NCBI RefSeq assembly: GCF_001311845.1
Contig: NZ_BBCC01000044.1
Coordinates: 1 to 36,428 of the forward strand
Reading direction: 5' to 3'
From: Desulfosarcina cetonica JCM 12296
Lineage (GTDB): Bacteria; Desulfobacterota; Desulfobacteria; Desulfobacterales; Desulfosarcinaceae
Length of the DNA: 36,428 nucleotides
In this document: one piece after another, positions 8,971 through 16,761 of the stretch
How positions within the stretch are numbered: the first letter of the stretch is position 1
How the letters are laid out: each line of letters opens with the position of its first letter
The notes under the pieces: generated by a model
What the model was told of the DNA's origin: nothing
What the model saw: the letters and a program-made list of their open reading frames with translations, nothing else
Databases searched by the model: none
Position numbers and translations under genes: made by a program

Positions 8971-9445
8971 GGGATGTCTCCTTTGTCGGTGATGGTTCGG
9001 CGGGCATGAGCGTCCGCAGGATATCCTCCTTGCCGACCACGCCCACCAGCTGGCCATGTTCCACCACCGGCAGGGTGTGCAGATTGTGGTCGACCATCAG
9101 GGCGGCAACGGTCTCGATGCCCGAGTCCGGAGCGACGGTTACCGGGTTTGCGGTCATGGCGTCGGCCACGGTGGTCGCGGCGATTTTTCTCACCGCTTTC
9201 TCCATGCTTTTCGGGGATTGAAGGCTGATGTAGCCGTCCAGAAAAGAGAAGAGGGAGGGCATGGGCAGCTGCTTCTGCTGGGCGATGAGGTCGCTCTGGC
9301 AGACGATGCCCACCAGGTTGCCGGCGCCATCCAATACCGGAACACCGTTGATGCGGTTGTCCAGCAGGATTTTGGCGACGGCCATGATTTCCGTTTTGTC
9401 GGTGACGGTGATGGGATTGCGGGTCATGATCTCTTTTACCAGCAT
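8960..9445 (-). CDS. Tandem CBS-domain protein
   Basis: A protein of 161 aa made of one CBS pair (Bateman module). The first CBS has MTRNPITV and NRINGVPVLD; the second has MTANPVTV and HNLHTLPVVE, then GVVGKEDIL. Such modules bind adenine nucleotides and regulate partners. ATG at 9445 is chosen over an upstream codon because GGAGGT precedes it and the CBS signature starts at once. It is the first gene of a probable CBS-usp-radical SAM operon. The fixed pairing with an ATP-binding Usp suggests an energy- or stress-sensing unit; this is inference. Confidence 0.9.
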   Translation of the reverse strand: MLVKEIMTRNPITVTDKTEIMAVAKILLDNRINGVPVLDGAGNLVGIVCQSDLIAQQKQLPMPSLFSFLDGYISLQSPKSMEKAVRKIAATTVADAMTANPVTVAPDSGIETVAALMVDHNLHTLPVVEHGQLVGVVGKEDILRTLMPAEPSPTKETSHDH

Positions 9446-9603
9446 GGTGGCACCTCCAGGTGCAATGGGGGGTGACAAAGGCGAATCGACGGTTGCGCCG
9501 GCCATTTCCGCGATGGGCCTTTGTGCCTGTTTTCTATAATTTTACGGGAAGGTTGAAGGTGCTGTCAAAGCAAATGTCGCAGCGGCTGCACCCCAAGGCG
9601 GAG

Positions 9604-9641
9604 CGGCATCCGGAGGGTGGGTCGGTACGTTCCGGATGCCG
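9604..9641 (-). terminator. Hairpin downstream of gltA
   Basis: CGGCATCCGGA (9604-9614) and TCCGGATGCCG (9631-9641) form a perfect 11-bp stem with a 16-base loop, starting 20 bases after the gltA stop. No T-run follows on the minus strand, so it may be a 3'-stabilising hairpin or a non-canonical terminator. Confidence 0.5.
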
Positions 9642-9661
9642 TTATTTAGTCCGTTTGGGCA

Positions 9662-10945
9662 TCAAATCCGGGCATGGATGGGGACGAATTCGTATTCCTG
9701 ATTCCCGGTATAGACCTGCCGTGGCCGACAGATTTTCCACTTGGGATCGTCCATGCTCTCCTTCCACTGGGCAATCCATCCGGGAAGCCGGCCGATGGCG
9801 AACATGACCGTGAACATGTTTGTGGGGATGCCGACGGCCCGCAGCACGATGCCGCTGTAAAAATCGATATTGGGATAAAGGTTGTGATCGATGAAGTAGG
9901 AATCCTTGCGGGCGACCTCTTCCAGTTCCTTGGCAATATCCAGTAGGGGGTCGTCGATTTGCATGGTTTCGAGCAGTTCATCGCACATTTTTTTCATGAT
10001 TTTGGCCCGGGGATCGTAGGTTTTGTAGACCCGATGCCCGAACCCCATCAGCCGGAAGGGATCGTTTTTGTCCTTGGCTTTTTCGATGGCCTTGATCGGG
10101 TCGCCGCCGTCGGCCTGGATGGTGCTGAGCATTTCAATGACCGCCTGATTGGCCCCGCCGTGCAGAGGGCCCCACAGGGCGGCGATACCCGATGAGATGG
10201 CGGCGTAGAGGTTGACCCGCGCACTGCCCACGACGCGGACGGCCGAGGTGGAGCAGTTCTGCTCATGGTCGGCATGCAGGATCCAGAAGACGCGCAGCGC
10301 ATTCACCGCCGCCCGGTTGATTTCGTAAGGCTTGACCGGTGTATCGAACATCATGTTGAGGAAATTTTCACAGTAGGTCATATCCGGACGGGGATAGATG
10401 ACCTTGTGACCGCGGGAGATCTTGTAGGACATGGCCGCCATGGTGCGCACCTTGGCCAAGAGCCGAGTCATGGTGATATTGATTTCTTCCTCGGTGGAGC
10501 CCAACTCCGGATAGAAGCTGCGCAGGGCATTGACCATGGCCGACAGGATGCCCATGGGATGGGAGGCCCGCGGAAAACTCTGGAAGAAGGTGCGCAGGTC
10601 TTCGTGGACCAGGCTGTTGTCGTTGAGCATCACCGAGAAGTGGGTCAGCTGTTCCCGGTTCGGCAATTTGCCGTTGATCAGGAGATAGGCCGTCTCTTTG
10701 AAGGTGGCATGTGCGGCCAGCTGCTCCACGGGGATGCCGCGGTAGCGCAGAATCCCCTTTTCACCGTCCATATAGGTGATGGCGGAGAGACAGCTACCGG
10801 TGTTGGCATACCCGGGGTCAAGGGTAATGAAACCGGTATCTTGGCGCAGGGTGGAGATATCGATGGCTTTTTCGCCTTCGGTGCCGATCACCACCGGCAA
10901 TTTGATTTCCTGGCCGTTGTAAGTAAGGGTGACAAACTCTTCCAT
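9662..10945 (-). CDS. gltA: Citrate synthase
   Basis: A complete protein of 427 aa, the same length as E. coli GltA (type II). It condenses acetyl-CoA and oxaloacetate to citrate in the cytoplasm. Family motifs include LHADHEQNCSTSAVR (active-site His region), GFGHRVYKTYDPRA, and the C-terminal FYSGIVLRA, GRLPGWIAQW. ATG at 10945 is chosen because AAGGAG lies five bases upstream; a start five codons earlier is less well placed. A hairpin follows the gene. It stands alone, divergent from an uncharacterised gene. In sulfate reducers citrate synthase may serve oxidative or biosynthetic flux; the sequence does not show which. Confidence 0.95.
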   Translation of the reverse strand: MEEFVTLTYNGQEIKLPVVIGTEGEKAIDISTLRQDTGFITLDPGYANTGSCLSAITYMDGEKGILRYRGIPVEQLAAHATFKETAYLLINGKLPNREQLTHFSVMLNDNSLVHEDLRTFFQSFPRASHPMGILSAMVNALRSFYPELGSTEEEINITMTRLLAKVRTMAAMSYKISRGHKVIYPRPDMTYCENFLNMMFDTPVKPYEINRAAVNALRVFWILHADHEQNCSTSAVRVVGSARVNLYAAISSGIAALWGPLHGGANQAVIEMLSTIQADGGDPIKAIEKAKDKNDPFRLMGFGHRVYKTYDPRAKIMKKMCDELLETMQIDDPLLDIAKELEEVARKDSYFIDHNLYPNIDFYSGIVLRAVGIPTNMFTVMFAIGRLPGWIAQWKESMDDPKWKICRPRQVYTGNQEYEFVPIHARI

Positions 10946-11377
10946 GCTAACTCCTTTCACTGCGCAATGAACCCATCCACTTCATCCATTCGACGCTGTT
11001 TTCGGCCTTTCGACAGAGCCTTTTTTCAACCCCTGCAGGAACAATTGTCTTGATCGAAAGGCGTGTTTCAACGTATTGAAAATCATTTGACCCCAACGGC
11101 CACGGCAGTATCGGGCATTTTGCCATGCGATATCCCTTGCGATACAATCCGCCTGCGCGCCTGGCTGCGACGGCAGCACGGGCTGAATCAATTCAACGCC
11201 GGTAAGATGGCTTTCCAGGCGGATGGTTACTACGAAAAAGGGGCAGGGCCTTTCTGGGTGACAGCTCATATTCATATGAGGATCTGTGTCAGATGTCAAA
11301 CGCCAAATCAACGTCGCGATGTTTTGCGTCCGATCGCGTGGCCGTTGCCCATTGCCGGAAAATCAAGGAGACGGATG
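10946..11377. other. Divergent intergenic region upstream of gltA and the 11378 gene
   Basis: About 430 bases with no protein-like frame. The gltA side contains a possible promoter (see 11044-11071). On the plus side the only strong signal is the AAGGAG ribosome site just before 11375/11378; a plus-strand frame is open from 11063, but its early part resembles nothing and lacks a ribosome site. Confidence 0.4.
11044..11071 (-). promoter_or_regulatory. Possible gltA sigma-70-type promoter
   Basis: On the minus strand TTGAAA (11066-11071) and GACAAT (11044-11049) are 16 bases apart and lie about 100 bases before the gltA start. The boxes match 5/6 and 4/6 of the consensus. This is pattern matching only. 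Confidence 0.3.
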
Positions 11378-12165
11378 ATGTCATACAAGGAGAACCTGCT
11401 GACCAAGATCGCCATCGACCGTCTGGTGGATCGGATCAAGGCGTCGATTGGCACCGTGGAAAGCGGCAAGCGCATCGACAAGGCCCTGTTGAAGCAGCTG
11501 ATGGGGTATTTCCCCTGGAAGCCGCGGCAGGAGCGGGATCTGGAATTGTATCTGGAAAATGAAACCGCCGGGAAAACACGCATCCTGGTGCTTGACAACG
11601 ACCTGACCATTTATAACACCACCGTCGATGACGTGGTTCTGCGCAAAAGTCCTACCGTCAAGGAGATGGTCAGTATCCGTAATGCCATTAAAATCCTCAA
11701 CGACAGTGATGTCGTGGTCAGCAAAAAAACACGCTCGCTGGAAACGATCCAGTCAATCTGCATTGATCGGCTGGATCTGTCCTATACCCCTGCTGACATC
11801 GACGAAATGGCCCGGGAAGGAGTCGCTTCCCTGGACGGCGGGGACGCCGATGGAGTTGCCGAGAGCCTGATGCTGTTTGCCGAACTGCTGGGGCTCGCAC
11901 CGGCTCCCAAAAGCTTCGGGATGCCTCACCACGAGCTGTATGGCAAGGTGGACGAAAAACCCAGTGGGGAGGTCACCTTCGGCCCACTGGTGATGTACAG
12001 CCACGTCCACGGCACCTTGACCTGTCTGGAAACGGTCCTGAGCAGTCGCGACAAGGAACGCCTGATCACCTTGAAAGCCGTTGCCGCAGGGGACGCGAGG
12101 CCGCTGCCTCGGGCTCGGCGGTCTTCGATCTGATGAAGGCCAAGGTGCTGGCCAAATCCCAATGA
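11378..12165 (+). CDS. Conserved-looking protein of unknown function (frameshifted near its end)
   Basis: About 262 aa once corrected; I do not recognise the family. It is soluble-looking, with no signal peptide or membrane segment. The start is probably the second of two adjacent ATGs (11375, 11378), since AAGGAG is seven bases before it. Near 12092-12097 the frame changes: reading ..AVAAGD then EAAASGSAVFDLMKAK to a TGA at 12163-12165 gives a helical C-terminus like the rest, whereas the uncorrected frame ends in an Arg/Pro-rich tail. One missing base would account for this. It is convergent with the response regulator gene and divergent from gltA. No function is proposed. Confidence 0.55.
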
Positions 12166-12207
12166 TGGATGCCGGCCGCGCCTTCGAATGGCGGGCGCGT
12201 GCGTGCC

Positions 12208-12640
12208 TTACATGCCAAACTTGCGCAGGACTTCGATAACCTTCTCCTGAGCCTGCTTTTGAACGAAGATGGCCTTTTTGCTTTGGGCCTTTTTGATCTT
12301 TTCCGACAAGGCGTCCAGATCCGCCGGTTTCTCCACGAAATCCAAGGCACCGGCCTTCATCGCTTCCACGCCCTTTTCGACGGTAGCATGCCCGGTGAGC
12401 AGGATGATCTGCATTTCCGGGCGCTTTTCCTTAACCGCCTTGAGCGCCTCGATGCCGTCCATACCCGGCCGGCATCATGAAGTCCATGACGACCGCATCG
12501 AATGACTCGGTGGCGATCAGTGACAGGGCTTCACTGGCCGAGGTGGAGGTGGTCACGTCCATGTCGCGGGCGCGCATGCGCTCCGCCATGATTTCCAGAA
12601 ATTCCGGTTCGTCATCAACCAACAAAACACGTTCTTTCAT
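12208..12640 (-). CDS. Single-domain response regulator (frameshifted)
   Basis: A receiver of about 142 aa: RVLLVDDEPEF acidic pair, phospho-acceptor Asp in VVMDFMMP, conserved Thr in LLTGHA, Lys in VEKPAD, and a helical C-terminal extension. There is no DNA-binding domain. The frame breaks right after DFMMP: the DNA reads CCGGCCGG (12465-12472), and removing one CCGG restores PGMDGIEAL exactly, so a 4-bp tandem duplication or a one-base insertion is likely. ATG at 12640 follows AGGAG. It is last in a four-gene signalling cluster, 63 bp after the second kinase, and is a plausible phosphate acceptor for it. Confidence 0.8.
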
Positions 12641-12703
12641 TTTCTCTCCTTTCATGAAGCGGATATCGTCCGGGTCACCGGCCATGGGGTTATCCGTTGT
12701 AAT

Positions 12704-13359
12704 TTATATAATGATAAGACAAATTTCGCCTTTTTCCCGGTCTGTGGTGATTTGGGCGCCGAGGATGTCGATCACCGGACGTTCACGCGGGCTGGGAAAA
12801 TCCTCGGAAGGCTCGGCAAGGGCTTCCGGGTTGAGTCCGCCAAAGCGGATGCAGGCCCCCGTTTCGGTGGCTTCGATCGCGATACGGAGACTCTCTTGGG
12901 GAGGGCATGCGCCCAGGGCCCGGCGCAGGCAAGCCCATACCAGATTTTCCAGAAAAAAACGATTTGTGTAAACCCTCACGGCGGCTGGCGGCAGGCTGAT
13001 CTGGGGCGCGTTTCCCTGCATGGCCACCAGCGTGCGGTGAGTTCCGGAATAAAATCGACTACCTCACGGATATCCAGGTCTTCCCTGGGCAGGTCCGCAC
13101 TGTGGGCAAAGCGGTTCATGTTCTTGATGATTCGGTCGCCGCGGGCCACCTGACGGATGATCGACAAGGCCGCCCGGGACACCCGTTCCGGTGCCAGGCA
13201 GAGGCCTTGTTCACTCATCCGGACCATGTCGTCAAGCAGGCCGGCGTTTTCGTTGACAATGGCAAGCACATTTTTGAGCTCGTGGGAAATGGATGCCGAA
13301 ATTTCCCCGAAAAAGCGAACTCCTTCAATGGCCAGGGCCTGCTGGTGATCCTCAGTCAT
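12704..13359 (-). CDS. Histidine kinase-like protein with degenerate ATPase part (frameshifted)
   Basis: About 218 aa, soluble, with no sensor or membrane part. A dimerisation/phospho-acceptor helix is clear (ISASISHELKNVLAIVNENA, with the His). The C-terminal half resembles a HATPase in position, but its N-box is weak (FFLENLVWACLRRAL) and the DxGxG and GxGLG glycine boxes are absent. It may serve as a histidine phosphotransfer or dimerisation partner rather than a kinase. The frame breaks near 13030 (ELTAR, then LVAMQGNAP in the next frame), consistent with one missing base. ATG at 13359 follows GGAGG and overlaps the previous kinase gene by 8 bp, which indicates co-translation. Confidence 0.7.
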
Positions 13360-15154
13360 CGGGATGGTCCTCCGTGGATGGGTCGGCGGTCGAGCCGGCG
13401 GGCGGAGCGATCGCGGCGTCGGCCGCCATTTTCGGCGGGTGTGTTTTCAGGGGTAGGGTGACCGTGAAACAGGTTCCCTCATGTAACTGGCTTTGAACCG
13501 TGATCTCGCCACCCATTTCCGACACCAGACCGTAGGTGACCGAAAGCCCCAGGCCGGTCCCGCCATGGCCCTGCCGAGTGGAGAAAAATGGCTCGAATAT
13601 CCGTTTTTGGTCCGCTTCGGCAATGCCCTGTCCGGTATCCGAGACACTGACCCGGACCCGGGATGCATCCGGGCAGCCGATGGCGATTTCCAACCGGCCA
13701 CCGGTCGGCATGGCGGCAAAAGCGTTATTGATCAGATTGAGAAAAATTTGCTGCAGGCAGCCCCGATCGCTCTCGAACAGGGGAACCGAACCATGCACGA
13801 CGACGGACATGGCGACGGCGCGCCGTTCGGCGTCTTTCCCCATGAAGTCGAGGATCTGGTGAATGATGGCCTCGATGTTTACCGTCTCGATGGCCGACTC
13901 CATGTGCCGGGCGAAATCCAACAGGCGCCGGGTAATCGTGCCGCAGCGTTGAACCGATGCCAGCACATGCTCCACCAGGTCCATGAGTTTCGCATTTCCG
14001 GCCCATTCCGGGTTGAGTACAAACAGATCCTTGATCAGGCCGGCCTTCTGGTTGATGATGTCCAGCGGGTTGTTGATCTCATGCGCCACGCCGGATGCCA
14101 AACGACCGATGGAGGCCATTTTGTTGGCATATTCGACCTGGTGCAGGGCCTGTACGCGACGCCGGTCCGCGGCGTGCAAACGGTCCACCAGGTAGGTGGC
14201 GCCTCCCAAAATAGAACCCAGAATCAGGGCGATGCTGAAAATCAGAAAGCCAATCAAACGCAGACGCGGCTTGAGCCACAGATCCATGATGCCCGACGCC
14301 GGCCGCACCAGGACCAGGATGAAGGGGCTGCCTTGAATGGCGGCGAACCCGACCAGGATCGGCCTGCCGACGGCATCAACGGTGCTGATCACCTCGGTTT
14401 GGCCGGTGGCGGCCGGCAATGCCAGGGATATTTTTTCAAACCGGCCGCCGAAATGCCGGCTGGGGGTTTGCAGGACGCCCTGACCATTGATCACGAAGGC
14501 ATCGTCAGCGCCCCCGGTCGCCAGTTGCGCCACCGGCGCATCCATCAGACCGGCATCCAGGGTCGCCAGCAGAAAAAAGAAACGGCCATTCGCCAGATTG
14601 TGCCGGATGGCCATCACCAGGTGGTGACCGGTATCTGAACGGGGCGTTACATCACTGATGAAATACCCTTCGGCTGCCGCGCGGTTGAAACAATCTTTTC
14701 TCGGGATGGCAAGGTTTTTCCCACCGGGAGGGCCGGCATAGGCCTGGATGCGGCAATCGGCATCCACCAGCGCCAGATCCATGAACCCGCCCATGTCCTG
14801 TTGCAGGTGGGTGAGGATCGTGGATAGCCGTCCCGAAGCGGTCAGGTCGACCGGTGAATTGTCCCGGGCGACGAACTGCAGGGCCGCCCGGCGCTGGGCG
14901 ATGATGAAGGAGATGCTGCGCCAGGTGTTGGAGACCGTCCGGGAAATTGTCATCCGGGCTTCCGAGGCAAAGGCCTGGCGGGTCAGCCGATAGTCCACCA
15001 GGGTCATCACCACAAGGGGCGTCAGGGCCACCACGGTGGTGAAGATGACGATCATCAGCCATTTTCCCCGGAAGCTGAAACGACCTCTTCCAGAGCCGGC
15101 GGCGGCATCCTGGTAGTCCCAGAAACCGGGCTTCCAGCGGGAAAGATTCAACAT
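13352..15154 (-). CDS. Membrane sensor histidine kinase
   Basis: A complete protein of about 600 aa. One membrane segment near residues 30-55 and another near 300-325 flank an extracytoplasmic sensor of about 240 aa, dCache-like by size. The kinase core follows: H-box SGVAHEINNPLDI, N-box LQQIFLNLINNAFAAM, G1 SDTGQGIAE, G2 GGTGLGLS. It should autophosphorylate and signal to the adjacent receivers. ATG at 15154 is preferred over one three codons earlier, because GGAG lies nine bases before it but abuts the first. It overlaps the second kinase gene and follows the kinase-like/receiver fusion by 45 bp. Confidence 0.9.
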   Translation of the reverse strand: MLNLSRWKPGFWDYQDAAAGSGRGRFSFRGKWLMIVIFTTVVALTPLVVMTLVDYRLTRQAFASEARMTISRTVSNTWRSISFIIAQRRAALQFVARDNSPVDLTASGRLSTILTHLQQDMGGFMDLALVDADCRIQAYAGPPGGKNLAIPRKDCFNRAAAEGYFISDVTPRSDTGHHLVMAIRHNLANGRFFFLLATLDAGLMDAPVAQLATGGADDAFVINGQGVLQTPSRHFGGRFEKISLALPAATGQTEVISTVDAVGRPILVGFAAIQGSPFILVLVRPASGIMDLWLKPRLRLIGFLIFSIALILGSILGGATYLVDRLHAADRRRVQALHQVEYANKMASIGRLASGVAHEINNPLDIINQKAGLIKDLFVLNPEWAGNAKLMDLVEHVLASVQRCGTITRRLLDFARHMESAIETVNIEAIIHQILDFMGKDAERRAVAMSVVVHGSVPLFESDRGCLQQIFLNLINNAFAAMPTGGRLEIAIGCPDASRVRVSVSDTGQGIAEADQKRIFEPFFSTRQGHGGTGLGLSVTYGLVSEMGGEITVQSQLHEGTCFTVTLPLKTHPPKMAADAAIAPPAGSTADPSTEDHPDD

Positions 15155-15199
15155 GGGCGGCATCTCCGAGAGGGTGTTGCCGATAGGGGCCGGCGGGTC

Positions 15200-15961
15200 T
15201 CAGTCGTTGGCATGGCGAATTTTTGCATGGGCCATTTTCAATGTTTGGCTCAGGGCTTCGATGTCCACCGGCTTTTGTAGATAAGCAAACGCGCCCAAGG
15301 CCATGCACTGCTGGCGATCATGTTCCGACCCATGGCCGGTGAGGACGATGACTTCGATTTGGGGTCGGGTCTTTTTGATTTGCCGGAGAATTTCCATGCC
15401 GTCGATTCCCGGCATCTTCAGGTCGATGATCATGACTTCCGGTTCATCCTCGTCCACCAGTGCCAGTGCCGAATCATACAAGGACTCGTTCCACGGGTCC
15501 GCCATGCCCCAGAGGGTGTCGATCCAGGCGGCGTTGTCCGCATCCGCACGGTGAATTTGATGAAGGCTCTCTTCTTCGTCGAGACCCAAATGGTCCCTGG
15601 CCTGGGCGATGCGGTAGGGCGTTTCGGCAATCAGGCAAACCCGCAGGACATGGGCGATGGTCTGGGGCAGGAGTAAACCGCAGGCGCCGAACACCACCGC
15701 CGGTCCCCTGGCCAGTTCGGTGGCCAGGGCCAGGCGCAGGCAGGCGATGGAGTATTCTTTCTCATGGGTGAATTTGTTGAAGACCGACGTCTTGGCTGAA
15801 AAGGCACGACGGATCTTGCCTTCCGGCATACCGGAAAGATCGGCAGCCATGGCGACAATGCGGTCATCGTCGATCAGCGGATATCCGGTGCTTTGCATGA
15901 GGTCCCGGACGACGGCATCGGCGTTGCAGAAAATGCCGCTGAAGAGGGTAATGACGGACAT
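15200..15961 (-). CDS. Cytidylate-kinase-like domain joined to a truncated receiver domain
   Basis: A protein of about 253 aa. Residues 1-160 resemble the cytidylate-kinase-like family found in Desulfobacterota (MPEGKIRRAF, FTHEKEYSIACL, VLRVCLIAE, WNESLYD), but the expected P-loop region reads SGIFCNADAV, with no GxxxxGK, so kinase activity is doubtful. From about 167 it becomes a receiver: phospho-acceptor Asp in MIIDLKMPGIDG, then VLTGHG and the Lys of LQKPVD. The first receiver strand and its acidic pair are missing; the join runs ESLYD-SALALVDEDEPEV. An in-frame deletion of an ancestral longer protein is inferred. GGAGG precedes ATG at 15961. It is first gene of the signalling cluster. 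Confidence 0.75.
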   Translation of the reverse strand: MSVITLFSGIFCNADAVVRDLMQSTGYPLIDDDRIVAMAADLSGMPEGKIRRAFSAKTSVFNKFTHEKEYSIACLRLALATELARGPAVVFGACGLLLPQTIAHVLRVCLIAETPYRIAQARDHLGLDEEESLHQIHRADADNAAWIDTLWGMADPWNESLYDSALALVDEDEPEVMIIDLKMPGIDGMEILRQIKKTRPQIEVIVLTGHGSEHDRQQCMALGAFAYLQKPVDIEALSQTLKMAHAKIRHAND

Positions 15962-16028
15962 CCTCAACCTCCTTCATTGGGAAGACAGCACCCGTTGTCA
16001 TTTGCCGGAACCTGTCTGATCATGGTTG

Positions 16029-16616
16029 TTACGGCCCTCCGGCGAGCAGCCGCTTACAGGCGGTCATCAGACTATCATAGAGCGCCCCGGCATCATAAAC
16101 CCGATAGGTATTCAGCCGGACGATGCCATCCACCATGGCAAAAAGCACCATGGCAGTCTTGCGCGGATCGTCCAGCCGGACCGAGCCATCTTCCAGTCCC
16201 TTTTGGATCCCCGCCTCGAAGATATCCAGCAGACTGGTGTAGATCGACGCCAGATGATCCCGGCACACCGGACTGGTTTCAGCCATCTGATAGGGAAAGT
16301 GCCGGTGCAGGATCAGGAACTGATCTTCCATGGTACCGCCCAGATGCAGGTAAAAGCTTACCACGTCCAGTACCTGCGCCAGTCCGCTGCCTCCCGGCAG
16401 GCGTTGCTGTCGGTGCCGGTCGAACTGGTCCAGGAGGCTTTCCTTGACATCCTTCAACACCTGCAGGAAGAGCGCTTCCTTGTTTTTAAAGTGATGAAAG
16501 ATCGTCCCCGTGGCCGCACCGGTCAATGTGGAAAGCTCGGCCACGGCGGTGCCCTGGAATCCGTTACGCGAAAAGAGCCGCGTGGCGGTGGCAAGGATTG
16601 CATTCTTTTTAGACAT
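16029..16616 (-). CDS. TetR-family transcriptional regulator
   Basis: A protein of 195 aa, usual TetR length. The N-terminal helix-turn-helix reads ATRLFSRNGFQGTAVAELS then GAATGTIFHHFKNKEALF, the standard TetR pattern; the C-terminal ligand part is not specific enough to name an inducer. ATG at 16616 has a weak AGGT before it. A palindrome typical of TetR operators lies 24-43 bp upstream, so autoregulation is likely. The divergent ATP-grasp gene starts 145 bp away and may be the controlled gene. Confidence 0.92.
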   Translation of the reverse strand: MSKKNAILATATRLFSRNGFQGTAVAELSTLTGAATGTIFHHFKNKEALFLQVLKDVKESLLDQFDRHRQQRLPGGSGLAQVLDVVSFYLHLGGTMEDQFLILHRHFPYQMAETSPVCRDHLASIYTSLLDIFEAGIQKGLEDGSVRLDDPRKTAMVLFAMVDGIVRLNTYRVYDAGALYDSLMTACKRLLAGGP

Positions 16617-16639
16617 GTGGTACCTATCGAGAAAAAGCC

Positions 16640-16659
16640 AACCGAATGATCGGTCGGTT
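16640..16659. promoter_or_regulatory. Probable TetR operator palindrome
   Basis: AACCGA (16640-16645) and TCGGTT (16654-16659) flank a symmetric GATC centre; 16 of 20 positions are symmetric. The ACCGA/TCGGT half-sites resemble known TetR-family operators. It lies between the TetR gene and the divergent gene at 16762. Confidence 0.6.
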
Positions 16660-16732
16660 TTTTTTAAAGGGTTTGATACCGATTGTCAATACGCAATTGC
16701 TGCCCCTGCAGGGTCACCGCATTTAGAACCTA

Positions 16733-16758
16733 TCAAGGAGTCGTCTCAAGGAGTCGTC
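16733..16758 (+). repeat. Tandem 13-bp duplication carrying the ribosome binding site
   Basis: TCAAGGAGTCGTC occurs twice head to tail (16733-16745 and 16746-16758). Each unit contains AAGGAG. The second is eight bases from the ATG at 16762, so it is the functional site; the first is an extra upstream copy. Confidence 0.85.
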
Positions 16759-16761
16759 AGA

